Assembly: GCA_023374045.1 (NCBI GenBank)
Contig: CM041780.1
Span: 94,955,005-95,019,004, forward strand
Direction of reading: 5' to 3'
DNA: 64,000 nt
Origin: Limonium bicolor
Lineage: Eukaryota; Streptophyta; Magnoliopsida; Caryophyllales; Plumbaginaceae
The position numbers and the translations under genes were made by a program. Below, in pieces: positions 10,940 through 22,351 of this stretch. Position 1 is the first letter of the stretch. Each line of letters begins with the position of its first letter. Under the pieces are notes generated by a model that saw nothing but the letters and a program-made list of their open reading frames with translations, made no database searches and was not told where the DNA came from.

Positions 10940-13134
10940 TGTAACACCCCCAACACTGGCCTAGGAGTTAGGGGTATTACACGCCGCGTATTATTACATA
11001 ATAACGCAAGGCTCTAATAAACAGAATTAAACAGATAATCAAATAAGGCCCAAAACAGAATACTTGAACAAAGTATAACCACAACGAAGTCTTAACACCT
11101 CAAAAGGTTTTACAGAACCCACCAAACGTATAACAGAAACGGAAGCTAACAAAAGGCCCAAAGGCTCAAATCCAAATACAAAGTCTCAAAAGGAGCTAAA
11201 TACAAAGCAGCTAAACTCCAGAAGCTGAGGGGAGACGATCCTCGCTAATCAATCTGCAAAAGCGTTAGAAGTAGGGGAATGAGCACACAACTATGCCCAG
11301 TAGATGACCAACTTCATCAACCAGCATGCTCAAAACATTTACAGAATATTGACAAATCAGAAGGAGTCAAGAGAATCCACAAATATATCAGAAATCAGAA
11401 ACAGAAGTCCAATCATTAAGGGACTAACAGAGCAGAAGCTGACAGAAGCAGAAAACAGAGTGGGACACTAGTGATCACAGCATACAGACAGAACGAGCAA
11501 CCAGCTCGTGAACAGAACGAGGAAACCTCACTCGTAAACAGAACAGGTGTAAACACCCGTGAACAGAACGGGGAACATCACCCGTGAACAGAAGGATCCT
11601 ACATAGCGCGCTACGAGACAGCGTAACCAGCCATCCAAAGGCTCAGACACAGAGATAACTAGGTCCCAAAACAGAAGCTTAAATACAGATAAGCATATGT
11701 GCACCAAAGGCACCAGAAAGCTCATAGATAGCTTGGAAATCAGAAGGGGAATCCAACCCCGCAAACAGAAGTCAAAACGGAGCTCAAACGAGCAAGTTAT
11801 GGCCAAAACAGTAGCCTGTCCGAACTTGTGTCCGGACATCAATGTTCGGACACAAGTCGAGACTCAGAAGACAAAATCAGACAGATGTCCGAACTTGTGT
11901 CCGGACTTCAAAGTTCGGACACAAGTCGAACCTTAAAACAGATGGAGAGTCAGAGGTGTCCGAACATCCAAGTTCGGACGGATGTTCGGACATTTCGAAA
12001 ACAGAACGTGGAGAGTCCGAACTTGTGTCCGGACATCCAATGTTCGGACACGAGTCGAAGCCAAAATCAGAGAATGCAGAAGGCTGTGTCCGAACTTCAA
12101 AGTTCGGACGGAAGTTCGGACACAGCGAAGATTTTCAAAAGATTAAGCGCAGAAGGGCATGTCCGAACTTCAAAGCTCGGACGGAAGTTCGGACATGCCG
12201 AAAACCTCAGAAATCAGAAGCGAAATCAAACGAACAGAGGCACAAAAGCCAATCCAAATCAACACACACATTTACAAAACAACCTTGGGGGTTTAATCCA
12301 TTGAAATGGCATTAAACAGACATAAACCACACACAAACACAAGATTAAATCATTGAATAAATGCAGAACCCAAACTCCCCAAGGCTGAACACACGGATCG
12401 AATCCGAAAGCCACCTACCTCAATTACAACAGAGAAATCTCTTCGAATCTGAACAACGATCGCTCCAACGCAGACACAGCAGTACGCAGACCCAGAAATG
12501 CAATCAGACAGCCACTGAAAACTCACAACGACGCAGAGAACGAACACCACAATCAGAAACTGTCCACAACCCAAAATCTGAAACGAAAACGGAATCAAAA
12601 CCCTCACCTGAATCTGTCTACAGATTACAGAGCAGTCCACAGCAGATGAACCCGATGAAGGAGTCGAGAAGAATCGCTGAATCATAATCAGATTGCAGAG
12701 AACGAATCAGAACGTGAAATCAACGCAACTGTAGAACTGAGAGAGGGCTGAACACTATACCTTGAACAATGCGAATTGCGACGGAGACGATGAATTCACA
12801 GCAGAAACTCGAATTCCCAAACAGCAGCACTTGGACAGATGGAGAAGAACAAAGCGTGAAGAGAAAATTGAGAGAGAAGAGAGAAGGGAGGGTTTCCAAC
12901 TGAGCGAGAAGAAGAGCGTAAACGATCGTGAGAACGTGATTAGAAGTGAGGGTAATTAATGAGGGAAAAAGAAAATGAATAAGTATTATCCTCACCTGAT
13001 TAATTTGATAGAAAACAAAGACCTCCTCGCCCCCGGCTTCTTTAATAAGGACTTCCGTGTCCTAAATTCAGAATGACCATCTTAATGAACCTAGTAACGA
13101 AATAAAATTATAACCAAATCTTGGGTTATAAACA
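10940..13134 (-). repeat. 5' LTR of element D
   Basis: It starts TGTAACACCCCC and ends GGGTTATAAACA, the latter with one A more than the partner LTR. It is about 2.19 kb and nearly identical to 4163-6325, including the palindromic array at about 11817-12196. The outer end abuts the reverse transcriptase of copy B. Confidence 0.9.
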
Positions 13135-14041
13135 ATCTCACTGATCAAAACAAATCATCGATACGTGGCAATGGGTAACGGTTCTTCACCGTCACAGCAT
13201 TCAGCTCTCTGTAATCGATGCAGAGGCGGAGACTCCCATCCTTTTTCTTCACAAAAGGACTGGTGCTCCCCATGGTGAGACGCTAGGGCGGATAAATCCC
13301 TTGTCTAGTAGGTCTCGCAGCTGTTCTTTGAGCTCAGTCATCTCAGCTGGAGCCATACGGTAGGGCGCCTTCGCTATAGGTCCGGTGCCCGGTACCAAGT
13401 CAATCTCAAACTCAACTGCCCGTGTAGGCGGCATGCCTGGGAGCTCCTTAGGAAAGACATCAGGAAACTCCGACACAACCGGTACATCTGGGCTAAACTC
13501 CGGGTCTCTCTCTATGTCCTGGACATAGCAGAGGTATACATCATTCTTCCTTCTGATTTCGTGGTACATGGCCATGGCGGAGATGATCTGTGTCGAAGGC
13601 TCCCTGGGCCTCTGGCGGTATGAAATGGTAACCCCAGACGGACTCCTAAGAAGCAGACGGTGCTCGGCACATAGGATTCTGCCCTTGTACCGCTCCAACC
13701 AGTTCATCCCCACAATCACATCAAATCCGAGCCCCTCGAACTCTATCAAGTCGATCGGGAACTCTTCATTCTTAATTCGAACGGTGGCATCTCGGTAATA
13801 ACGGGTGCATCTGATCCGCTCCTTAGACGGGAGAGTGACTAAAAGTCAGGGATCTCCTCCCCGTCTAGCCCCAGTCTCCTCGCAAATGAGAGTGAGACAA
13901 ACGTATGTGAGGCTCCAGAGTCGAACAAGATCGACGCATCCACGCCATTCACTGGGAAGGTACCGGTGAGGATAGTGCCGCTTCTGCCGGCCTCTGCCTC
14001 TGTACACACACTCAGTGTACCTTCCGTCCCGAGTGCAGCGC
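13135..14041 (-). pseudogene. Protease and N-terminal reverse transcriptase, copy B, truncated
   Basis: The exon starts after an acceptor (AAATTAG) at 14042, in phase with the gag donor at 15123. It carries the protease motif LFDSGASHTF near 13920, a stop shortly after it (PDF then TAG), then GLGFDVIVGMNWLERYKGRILCAEHR. The linker [47 protein letters not shown] is 75 to 90 percent identical to copy C by eye. It enters reverse transcriptase and stops near the PLPRIDDLF position, where element D begins. Confidence 0.85.
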
Positions 14042-14239
14042 CTAATTTATTTCATAAACTTGATAAGTATATTGGTAACAACACGGGTGGAATGCTCAAG
14101 AAATCAACACTACTTTATTCATAAAACTCATCGTTACACCATGATGGTATTACATTGGCTACATCGCTTAACTTAACATACTTAATGCATCATACTTAAC
14201 ATACAACTGGCTTCATACTTTACATGATTACACATAACT

Positions 14240-14975
14240 TCAGAACTGTCTAAAGGTTAAGTTCAGTCTTCCAGGTTTCATGTGTGTGGCATTGATTATT
14301 GTCGGAGGCGCCGTATTCAATTTGATCTTCTTGATACCATGATACAGCATCCTCGACTGCCCACCCATGATTAACACATCTCCAGACTCCAATACTAACT
14401 TTCTTGCAGGTCCGCACGCTTCTGCTCGCCATACATAAACACTGCGGTATCACCAATGGACCAAGACACCACGGGTACTCCCTTACTAAGAGACTCGGGT
14501 GTCGTCCTTGTCTTGGTGTAAACCCAACCTTCCACCTTTCTGGTAGAAATTGACAATACACAAATCTGCCTTGATACTTGGGATTTGTTCCGGTTCAACT
14601 TGCTGAGCAATTCCCACGGTGTGATTAACAACCGCAAGGAACTCCTCAGGTATACTCGGTATGGTAGCTCCATCTTCAGCTCGTGTGTCTTGATATGACT
14701 TGGTGTAAGGGTTCCAATCCTTACCCATGCACATCATTTTTAAGTTCATTTCGCTCCACTTGGGTATTCGGGTGTGTAGAAACCTCCAGGTGCTGCTCCA
14801 AGCTCGTTGCAACGTCGGATGATGTGGATTTGTGCTTCGGGTGTCAAGTATCCCTTAAATAAGATCATACCTGGCTGGATAACTTGACACTGTTCTGCTG
14901 GATAGTCGGCGATGTCGATGGTGGTATCTCCGGGGTTCGGTGTGGGTGGGATTGGATAGCAAATATTGAAGGTCC
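14240..14975 (-). pseudogene. AlkB-like 2OG-Fe(II) dioxygenase exon, copy B, frameshifted
   Basis: The minus-strand exon begins after acceptor CCTTAG (14976) and ends at a TGA at 14240-14242. It contains all the AlkB signatures spread over three frames. KADLCIVNFYQKGGRLGLHQDKDD carries the HxD iron ligands. GVPVVSWSIGDTAVFMYGEQKRA follows after a frameshift. GDVLIMGGQSRMLYHGI has the distal iron His. GRLNLTFRQF has the 2-oxoglutarate-binding arginine segment that copy A loses. Frame changes occur near 14790, 14510 and 14400. It joins gag exon 3 in phase through a 147-bp intron (15122-14976). The frame changes suggest this copy is inactive, or carries sequence errors, but the ancestral domain was complete. 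Confidence 0.85.
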
Positions 14976-15122
14976 CTAAGGTTTATAAATCTCCTAATTT
15001 AGGTGGTTTCACTTTATACTTCAACTCATTACTTATGTGGTTATTCATTTAGACCCACTAACACACATGCATGGAAATGCGGTAAGCAATCACTTATCTT
15101 ACTTAACGGTTTAAGGGGGTAC

Positions 15123-16580
15123 CTGGTCTAGAAGACGATCCTGGTGCCTCTGACCGGTCCACCACGTTCAAGGCAGCCTTGCCTGCTCCTGGCCCCTTCC
15201 CCTTCTGGGAATCAGTATTCCCTTGCCCTGAGGATGGCTGATAGGTAGATTTCGGGCCCTCAGTGGTAGCAGTGGCCTTACCCTTCCATTGCCCTCTAGG
15301 CCTATAGTTTCTGCCATCGGGGTTGCTGTAGCACTCAAAGTCACGGTGCCCCAGCTTCTTGCAGTAGTGGCACAACACATCGTTCCCTTGCAGTCCTTAC
15401 CGGGATGGTCACCCTTGCACCACTTGCAGAAATAGTGGCGCTCCGGTGCAGAGCCCGTACTGGCTGCTATTACAACACACAATCAATACACACTTCACAA
15501 CATAACAATACATACTTGAATTCGATATTCGAAATTTATTAGTTACCCTTGGGCGGGTGTGAGCGTAAGGGCTTAGCCGCATAGGCATAAGTGAGCTTCA
15601 GCGGCTCCTCAGTGGTAGTGGGCTGGGCTTGGCCCTTGCCTTCTTGCTGCTGCTGGCCCTTCTGGGGCTGAGGGTAAGGTTTCCTCTTCTTCCCTCCTTG
15701 GTACCCTTGCGAGCTTTGGCCCTCGCTCGAGACCTTGCGCTTATGCGCATTCTCCTCGTCCCTTAGACGGACGGTGATCTCCACCTTAGCAGCGGCATGA
15801 TAGCACTCCTGAGTATTCAAGGTGTTAGTCATGCCCCGCAACACATTTACACACTCCATACAACATTACTTATTCACTTAGACATTATTGGAAATTTACC
15901 TGCAAGGTGTTGTACTCGGCTGGCCCCATGCCATAGCGTAGGCGGTGGCTCAACCCACTGTAGAATCGGTTTACTAAGACCCGGTTCGAGTAACCAAGGT
16001 CGGGTAGAAGATGAACAAGGTCGGTGAAGGCGGTGTAGTAGTCGTCCACCGTCATTTTGTCCCCTGTTCAGACTGTCAAGCTCCAGGCGCTTCGCCTCTT
16101 GCACATGCACGGGATAGTACTTGGCCCTCAGCAATGCCGTGTACTGCTCCCAACCGAAATCCGGGTCGGCCAAGTTCTCAGCCCTCACTACTTTCCACCA
16201 GTTCCTAGCCGAACCCTTCAAATAAAACGCAGCAAGTCGGACCTTGGCATCAGCAGGAACAGCCAAAGTCTCATAGGCGGTCTCGAGCTCCGAGATGTAG
16301 CCTCTAGCTTAGAAGGGTCGGTCTCCCCTTTGAAGACGGGGGCCTCAAATCGGCCAACGCTTTCACCCAATTAGTTTCGCGTGGCTGAGGTGGTGGTGGT
16401 GGTTCAGGCTGGTCCTGACCAACGGGCGTCTGCTGCCCTGCTGCACTGCAGCTACTATCTGAGGCACAACTTGTGCCAGGGCGGCCGCTACCGCTTCGGC
16501 CATCATTTGAGCGTGGGGTTATCCCCCGGGTCACTTGGACCAGGCCCTCCTCGGCCTCGTCCTCGCGGTCGCCCTGCCAT
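15123..16580 (-). pseudogene. gag of AlkB-gypsy copy B, three exons
   Basis: Exon 1 (16580-15900) starts at an ATG matching copy C (M-A-G-R-P-R-G-R). It contains KVRLAAFYLKGSARNWWKVV and YTALLRAKYYPVHVQEAKRLELDSL, with frameshifts near 16310 and 16065. A 91-bp intron separates exon 2 (15808-15547, ECYHAAAKVEITVRLRDEENAHKRK, then a Gln/Lys-rich stretch and LTYAYAAKPLRSHPP). Exon 3 (15466-15123) has two zinc knuckles, CKWCKGDHPGKDC and CHYCKKLGHRDFEC, split by a frameshift, then SSRPG at the shared donor. The exon 3 acceptor is TAGCAG, a tandem NAG/NAG site that keeps frame either way. Without splicing at 15123 translation stops shortly after (GTPLNR). Confidence 0.85.
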
Positions 16581-16706
16581 CTGAACATACATGAGAGCAC
16601 ATTAGTATTGTGCTTACAAACTTATCGAACCACATGTTTATAACGTCCTTTGGACGACAATGTTTAAATTCCTAACTCGGTATATTCCTAGGCTCGGTTG
16701 TCGGTA

Positions 16707-16734
16707 ATCAGAGCGATACTTCGCTCTGATACCA
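16707..16734 (-). promoter_or_regulatory. Primer binding site and overlapping hairpin, copy B
   Basis: The reverse complement contains TGGTATCAGAGC (16734-16723). The hairpin arms ATCAGAGCGA and TCGCTCTGAT occupy 16721-16730 and 16707-16716, with a 4-base loop. This is the same structure as in copies A and C. Confidence 0.9.
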
Positions 16735-16739
16735 CTTTT

Positions 16740-19700
16740 TGTAACACCCCATCCAAAACCTTAACACTTACAAAATATGCAGCGGAAATCATTACTTAAA
16801 TATACCAAAAGGGCGGTGTTACACGCCGTTAGCCACCCACGTGGCTAACAAGGCTGTTACATAATATGTATCGGTCTGATCACACGAATCCCGAGCATAC
16901 TTACAACCTTCCAAAAATGACCATCCAAAAGAATTACAATATACCGAGTGTAACTGTTCAAAAATCACTAACCAACTTTACATCCTCCAAAAGTAAACGA
17001 CCTCGAGTGTACAAACACTACTCGGGTTCAACATCCAAAAACAACAAAATATCAACATCCTAGGATCTAAAGCCAATCTGCTTCCTCGATCCTCATCCTG
17101 CAAATAAACATAGCCCCCAAGGGGGTCAGCAACCTTTTGCTGGCATGGTTAACGTGCAGCCCGCTGACTACCGGGATACACGCAACTATTTGTCATTATT
17201 ACATGGCGTTGATTTTATCACACAACATGCATATATATAACAGGAGCTATTGCAGAACAATAACAACACATACATAGTGAAAACAGTTCACTTTAATAAC
17301 AACCAACATGGTTAGTCAACTTGTAAGCCTAGAGGATGTCTTCATCCTCATGTTAAGCTTAACACATAACACATTACTGTTTAGTTAGTCGGGTGAGTAA
17401 CTTTAACTTGAAAGATGAGACGAGCGTAGTGACCCGAACACATCAACACATAATTTCCCCCTAGCCCGAGTGGAAGTCAGGTAGGTAGCTTTGGCTAAGC
17501 TATGGGAGGTCGAATTCCCCATAAAAGGAAGACTACCCTAACATAAGGAGAGAGCCGAATCTGATGCAGATGTCGACACCCATACATACACGCGTGACCG
17601 GAACGACCGGATTCCTCACTCCCCGGTTAGCACTCGTTAGAAGTCCCACAATGGGAGCTTAACATAATCTCACACAAGTAAGTGTTTAAGTCCAGTTAAA
17701 CATACAAGGGAAGCAAGGCATAATTATAACACGCATCAAACCAAACACACATAGCCGGGTTAGAACGTTCCTTAGGTTGGGACGTTGTTACCGGATACCG
17801 TTCTCTTACGTTTCTAGCTTGGGTTAAATGATGGTTAGCACGCATTCGAGGTTACCGGTATCGGCACGTACACGTCACATTAATAATAAAACTGTAAACT
17901 CGTTTCATGATTAATCTTACAAGGTTGTAAACACGCAAAAACACAGTAGCACACAAGCCGGTGTAAACCGGTAGGCAACGGACTGCAAGAAAACCATACC
18001 TTGGTCCTTGCCGCTCTAGTGGTCCACCGTACGTGGTTCCTAAACACGATTGATAATGTCGGTTAATTAATACACTAGACCCTTGATAAACTTGTTACTA
18101 CATTCCTTGTTTATTCTTCTTTCACACTTTATTATGATTTTTCCCCATCTTTTAGTTGTTATTATAGTCCCCATACATGTTCTAGACAAACCCCCACAAA
18201 CGGAGTCAAAACGGGGCTCAAACGAGCAGTTTATGTTGAAAACAGTGACATGTCCGAACTTGTGTCCGAACATCAATGTTCGGACACAAGCCGAGACTCA
18301 GAAGTTGAAAACTGCCATTTGTCCGAACTTGTGTCCGGACATCAATGTTCGGACACGATGCGTCCGAACTTGTGTCCGGACATCGAAGTTCGGACACAAG
18401 TCGAGGGTTAAAACTTGTGAAAATTGGGGTGTCCGAACTTGTGTCCGGACATCAAAGTTCGGACACAAGTCGAGACTTAAACCGAGGAAAAATTTTGAGG
18501 CGTCCGAACTTGTGTCCGGACATCAATGTTCGGACACAAGTCGAGACTAAACTGGGAAGAAAATTTTTAACGTGTCCGACTTCAAAGGTCGGACAGAAGT
18601 CCGGACATCACTGGAACTCGAAAAATTTTAAACACGGCGTGGCATGTCCGAACTTCCAAGTCCGGACGGAAGTTCGGACGTGCCTGTAAGTGCATTTTCA
18701 AATAGCGTTTTCAACACAGATTTACACCCAAACTCAATACAATTTTTGCATTATCTCCCCATAGACATTACATGTCTTTCCATATCATTTAGCCCAACAA
18801 AACACCTTGACATCAACTCTTTCAAAATGCCAATTTGTATACCAAATCCATCAATTTAACAACAACACACAATGTATAAAACCCTTAAGGTTTGGCACTT
18901 AAACAACAACAATTTAAACACTGAATTTCCTCATATTATTTGCAACACCTGCATTTCACTGAGCATTTATTTGCACTTAAACAAAAACATCTCAAGCTCA
19001 TACATGGTTTTAAGGTAAGTCATTACCTTGGTTTTCTTTTCGACTTTCCCCCTTTCTTTACTTGTTCCTCAATCGGTATTCAACGGGGTAAATTGCTACA
19101 CTAATGACCAAGCCAAGATAGCCACAATGAGTATTTAGGGTTTATAACTCCTTTAACCCTAGAATTAGAAATTGCTTGAACACAAGGAGGGAATTACCTT
19201 TTATTTCAAAATGAAATGCTTGGTAATGGAATTAGGGCTAGCTCCAACTCCTCAAGGAGATTGAACAAGCTAACAAGGAGAACAAGCATGGTGTTCAAAA
19301 TAGAGAAAACCGATTTCAAGAAGGAAATGAAGGAATGAGTGAGTTTTTGATTTCCTTCTTACCTTAGAACAACAAGAAGACCCTTGGCTTCAAGAATGTG
19401 AAGCTTTCTCTTCAAAATGGGGTACACCCATGGAGATGAAGTATGGTGTTTTGAGATTTCGAAAGGTACAAAATGATCTCCAAGATGAGAGGAGTATTTT
19501 GGTGAAAGAATTTCTTGATTTGGAGCTAAGATGTGGAAGTTACAAGAGATTGAAGTTGGGGCTTCTTTGGCTTTGTGAAATCGCCATGCTTGGCAAAACA
19601 AGAGAAAGAGAGCTGGTGAGGGGAAGGCAACGTGAGTGAAGAGAATGAGGGGAGAGAGAGAGTGTGAGAGAGTTTTGTGTGTGAGAGGGAGTTTTTATTT

Positions 19701-20126
19701 TTTGTAGTTTTGTGAGTAAAGTAGAATTAATAGAATAGAGAGGGTAATAAAAATCTGATTTTTATTTTACAATGTGAGAGAGTGGCACTTGGTCATTAGT
19801 AGATAACACCCGTTAGTTTCCGAACTGTCAGTTTAACAGTCCGGGTCCGGTTTCCGGAATATATATATTTTTGATTCTAAAAATTCTTAGACTTTAATTA
19901 GTATTAATTATAGTTATAAAATCAACTATAATTTATACAAGTCCGTTTAGGCGTTTAACGTCACGTTTTTCAGTTTTCTTGAAAAACGTGTTTAAAGTCT
20001 CGTTTGTGCTTTAATCCATTATATGGATTCGTTTTTTCGGGAATTCTCCACATGTTCTTAATGACTACTAAGTCTTAAAATATTAATTATGTAATTAACT
20101 AACATATTAAGGTTTGGGGTATTTCA
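16740..20126 (-). repeat. 5' LTR of AlkB-gypsy copy B
   Basis: It runs from TGTAACACCCCATCC at 16740 to GGTTTGGGGTATTTCA at 20126, the reverse complement of an LTR bounded by TGAAATACCCCAAACC and GGGGTGTTACA. It is about 3.39 kb. The termini match the copy C LTR, and it carries a CCCCC...GGGGG hairpin near 17118 and the palindromic array at 18251-18690. The right edge abuts the receptor-kinase pseudogene. The other LTR of copy B is not in the window. Confidence 0.9.
18251..18690. repeat. Palindromic GTCCGAACTTGTGTCCGGAC array in the copy B LTR
   Basis: At least seven hairpin units of GTCCGAACTTGTGTCCGGACAT followed by a GTTCGGACACAAG arm are spaced 20 to 40 bases apart (for example 18319-18355, 18362-18401, 18430-18470, 18502-18541). 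The last two are shorter and end near 18680. The unit is nearly the same as in the LTR of element D, although the rest of the two LTRs is different. Confidence 0.9.
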
Positions 20127-20190
20127 CTGAACGACGAATGTTTTGAGAGATAGTCTACAATTATTATATGTTATCTCCTTTTTTACTAAC

Positions 20191-20735
20191 AGGGAAGGTT
20201 AGCAGATTGCAGTGAAGTTGCAATCAAGAGGTTATTCTTCAATACAAGGCAGTGGGTGGATCATTTCTTTAACGAGATTTAACTTGATCAGCAGCATTAA
20301 GCACAAAAATATAGTCAAGCTTCTTGGGTGTAGTATTACTGGTCGTGAGAGTCTTCTGGTTTAGGAATATATTCCTAATCAGAGCCTCCATCATCACATA
20401 TTTGGTAATATACTTGGTATTAGCAAAATATGAATACAAAATCCATTCCAGTCGTATTTGCTATACTACTAACTAACAATATGATTGATTATAAATTCCC
20501 TTGTAACAGGATAAGAAAAAGGAAGGAGAAAGCTGTTTTTTTATAGCTTCGGAGTTGTTATGGAATTCACACTTGGTATTAGCAAAATATGAATACAAAA
20601 TCCATTATTCGTGGAATTCTAACTGACAAAGCGGATGTTGATAGCTTCGAAGTTGTACTGATTGAAATTGTGTCTGGAAAAAGGAACAATTCACTGACTG
20701 ATGATTCAATCTGCATGCTTGATTGTGTAAGAAAT
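20191..20735 (+). pseudogene. Cysteine-rich receptor-like kinase fragment
   Basis: Two pieces of a plant cysteine-rich receptor-like kinase (CRK) domain. The first (20191-20405) begins after CTAACAG and reads [21 protein letters not shown], then after a one-base frame change [17 protein letters not shown] and EYIPNQSL, with a TAG where the family has Tyr. The VAIK lysine and the helix-C Glu are present. The second (about 20610-20735) reads ADVDSFEVVLIEIVSGKRNNSL, resembling kinase subdomains IX-X with the usual Tyr replaced. The catalytic loop and DFG segment are missing. A 36-base direct repeat (20411-20446 and 20572-20607) lies between them. It is not functional. It may be a relic of a host gene or a fragment carried by the adjacent CACTA element. 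Confidence 0.75.
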
Positions 20736-21299
20736 CAAATTGTTGATAGCTAATCTACTATTACAAGTCTACTAAAAGACACTTACTTTCAAATAGCTAA
20801 AACGACCCTGTAGAATTATAGTTCGAAGGTTCTACCCCCTTTTAATCTGTTACAAATTAATCACATTAATCTGTTACAAAATTATTAGTCGTTTTAAGTT
20901 TTCTACCCTAAATCAGTAACTAACAACAACAAATTTTCTCAAAATGCTCAAAAATACAAAAAAAACTAATGACAAATATAACACATCATCAATATATCAA
21001 TAACTAGCAGTTTTAAGCATATATTAGCAACTAAACACATTTAAGTTCGGTATTAACATGCAGAATTTTGTTTTCCCCAAATCAATTTTCAAAATCAGAA
21101 TTTTAGGGTTTTAGAGACATACCTAATGAGTCTTATGTCACCTGTAGTGTACTCCGGTCGCCTGTGGTCGCCTGTAATCGTCGGTGGTCTTCAGTGGCCG
21201 GAAAACAACAGCTGGGAAGGTGTAGTCGCCGGTGGTCTTCGATTTTTTTGCCTCTAGTTCGCTGCTCGTGCTCGAAAGGATGAAGAGAACAGAAAGAAG
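20736..21299. other. No gene recognised
   Basis: AT-rich sequence without open frames of note between the kinase fragment and the CACTA subterminal repeats. A run of TGTAGTG, CCTGTGGTCGCC and CGTCGGTGG motifs near 21140-21190 is GC-richer, but I cannot assign it. Confidence 0.5.
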
Positions 21300-21653
21300 A
21301 AGGTCACAGCGTGACTGATTTTACTAATTATATCCGTCGCTAAAATTAAATAAAACGACATCGTTTCAGTAAGTAAAATTAAACCTTAGGCGGTCACAAA
21401 CGGCGTCAAAACGACATCGTTCCTTTAGCGACGGAACAAGTCCGTCACTAAACTTTCATTTTTTTCCTTTTTTTCTTCAAAAAAGAATAGCAACGAAACG
21501 GCAGTCCGTCGCTAAGTCATCATAAATATAGGCACCAGACCCGAAAATTTGGTGCAACTGACCCCACCGGAATTCCATCGCCAAAAATTCCATCACTAAT
21601 CCATCACTATTCCGTCGCTAAATCCGTCGCTAATTACGTATTTTCTAGTAGTG
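21300..21653. mobile_element. Terminal segment of a CACTA (En/Spm-type) transposon
   Basis: The segment ends TTTTCTAGTAGTG at 21653, the reverse complement of a CACTACTAGAAAA terminal repeat. It is packed with CCGTCGCTAA / TTAGCGACGG units (around 21328, 21418, 21508, 21610-21635), the typical subterminal repeats to which CACTA transposase binds. No matching opposite end is found in the window, so only one terminus is seen. Confidence 0.75.
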
Positions 21654-22351
21654 CAATTCTCCCGTGTGTGATGTGCCTTCACCTCTTATGTGCTTGCAGC
21701 CCGTGTGCATGTGATGTACAACCGAAGACGTCCAAGAGCATGCATGTCAGCCCATTTGTGTCAACCCAAGATCGACGAAGTCCAACTTTTGCTTTAAATA
21801 GCCCGGTTTATTTTCTTAATGACAAACCAAGACCATCAAATGAAAAATGTAGGCAAGCAAGAATTTCTTGGTCCGGGGATTGAAAAATAAGTAAACCCAG
21901 ACCATTACAAAATATATACAGCAGCTTTCATTTTTTTGTGGTTCGGGTTTGTAAATCAGGATACAAACACGAACCATGCAATAAAAATATAAATATGTTA
22001 CGCTCTTGGGTGGTCCGGGTTTATATGTCAAGACATAAACCCGGGTCATGCTCAAATATGCCCAATAGCCTATGTTCGAGGTTGGTGCGGACATGCATGT
22101 CCGGACACACTCTAAAATGCATCCGAAAGTGTGTTTTTGCTCCTTTCGGCCCAGTCTTGATCGTTAAGTTCTTGACATGTATTCTTAGACCTTTTCTTCA
22201 GTGTTTTTAACCTGTTTAGCATAAAACCATAAGTAACAGAAGTTTTTCGCATATAATACAAATTAACATATAAGTAAGGAATTTATCAAATAAACTAATA
22301 AAATACTAATCAAATTAAGCATAGAAACATGGATAAATTCCGCACTTATCA
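21654..22351 (-). mobile_element. Probable Athila-type LTR fragment, minus strand
   Basis: The right end reads TCCGCACTTATCA at 22351, like the ends of the minus-strand LTRs at 854 and 43349. The preceding stretch has the same AT-rich AAACCATAAG, AACATATAAG and ATTAAGCATAG character. It also contains short palindromes such as ATGTCAAGACATAAACCCGGG near 22025-22045. The left boundary is unclear and no target duplication was found. Confidence 0.5.

Larger units (their letters stand above)
4163..13134 (-). mobile_element. Element D: Ty3/gypsy chromovirus-like retrotransposon, minus strand
   Basis: A full-length element with LTRs at 4163-6325 and 10940-13134, a tRNA-Met primer site, one gag, protease, reverse transcriptase, RNase H, integrase and a chromodomain-like C-terminus, plus a polypurine tract. 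There is no AlkB exon and gag is not interrupted by introns, which sets it apart from copies A to C. The five bases outside the two ends (CATCA on the left, ATCTC on the right) do not match. The flanks are also different elements: copy A on the left and inverted copy B on the right. The present position is therefore probably a rearrangement product rather than a simple insertion. Confidence 0.92.

Noticed and set aside
16723..16734. tRNA gene remnant at TGGTATCAGAGC
   Set aside because: Only the 12-base primer site is present next to LTR ends. There is no cloverleaf.
22082..22105. GCGGACATGCATGTCCGGAC palindrome as part of an LTR array
   Set aside because: A single palindrome without repeats around it. 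It may be a relic, but it does not form an array.
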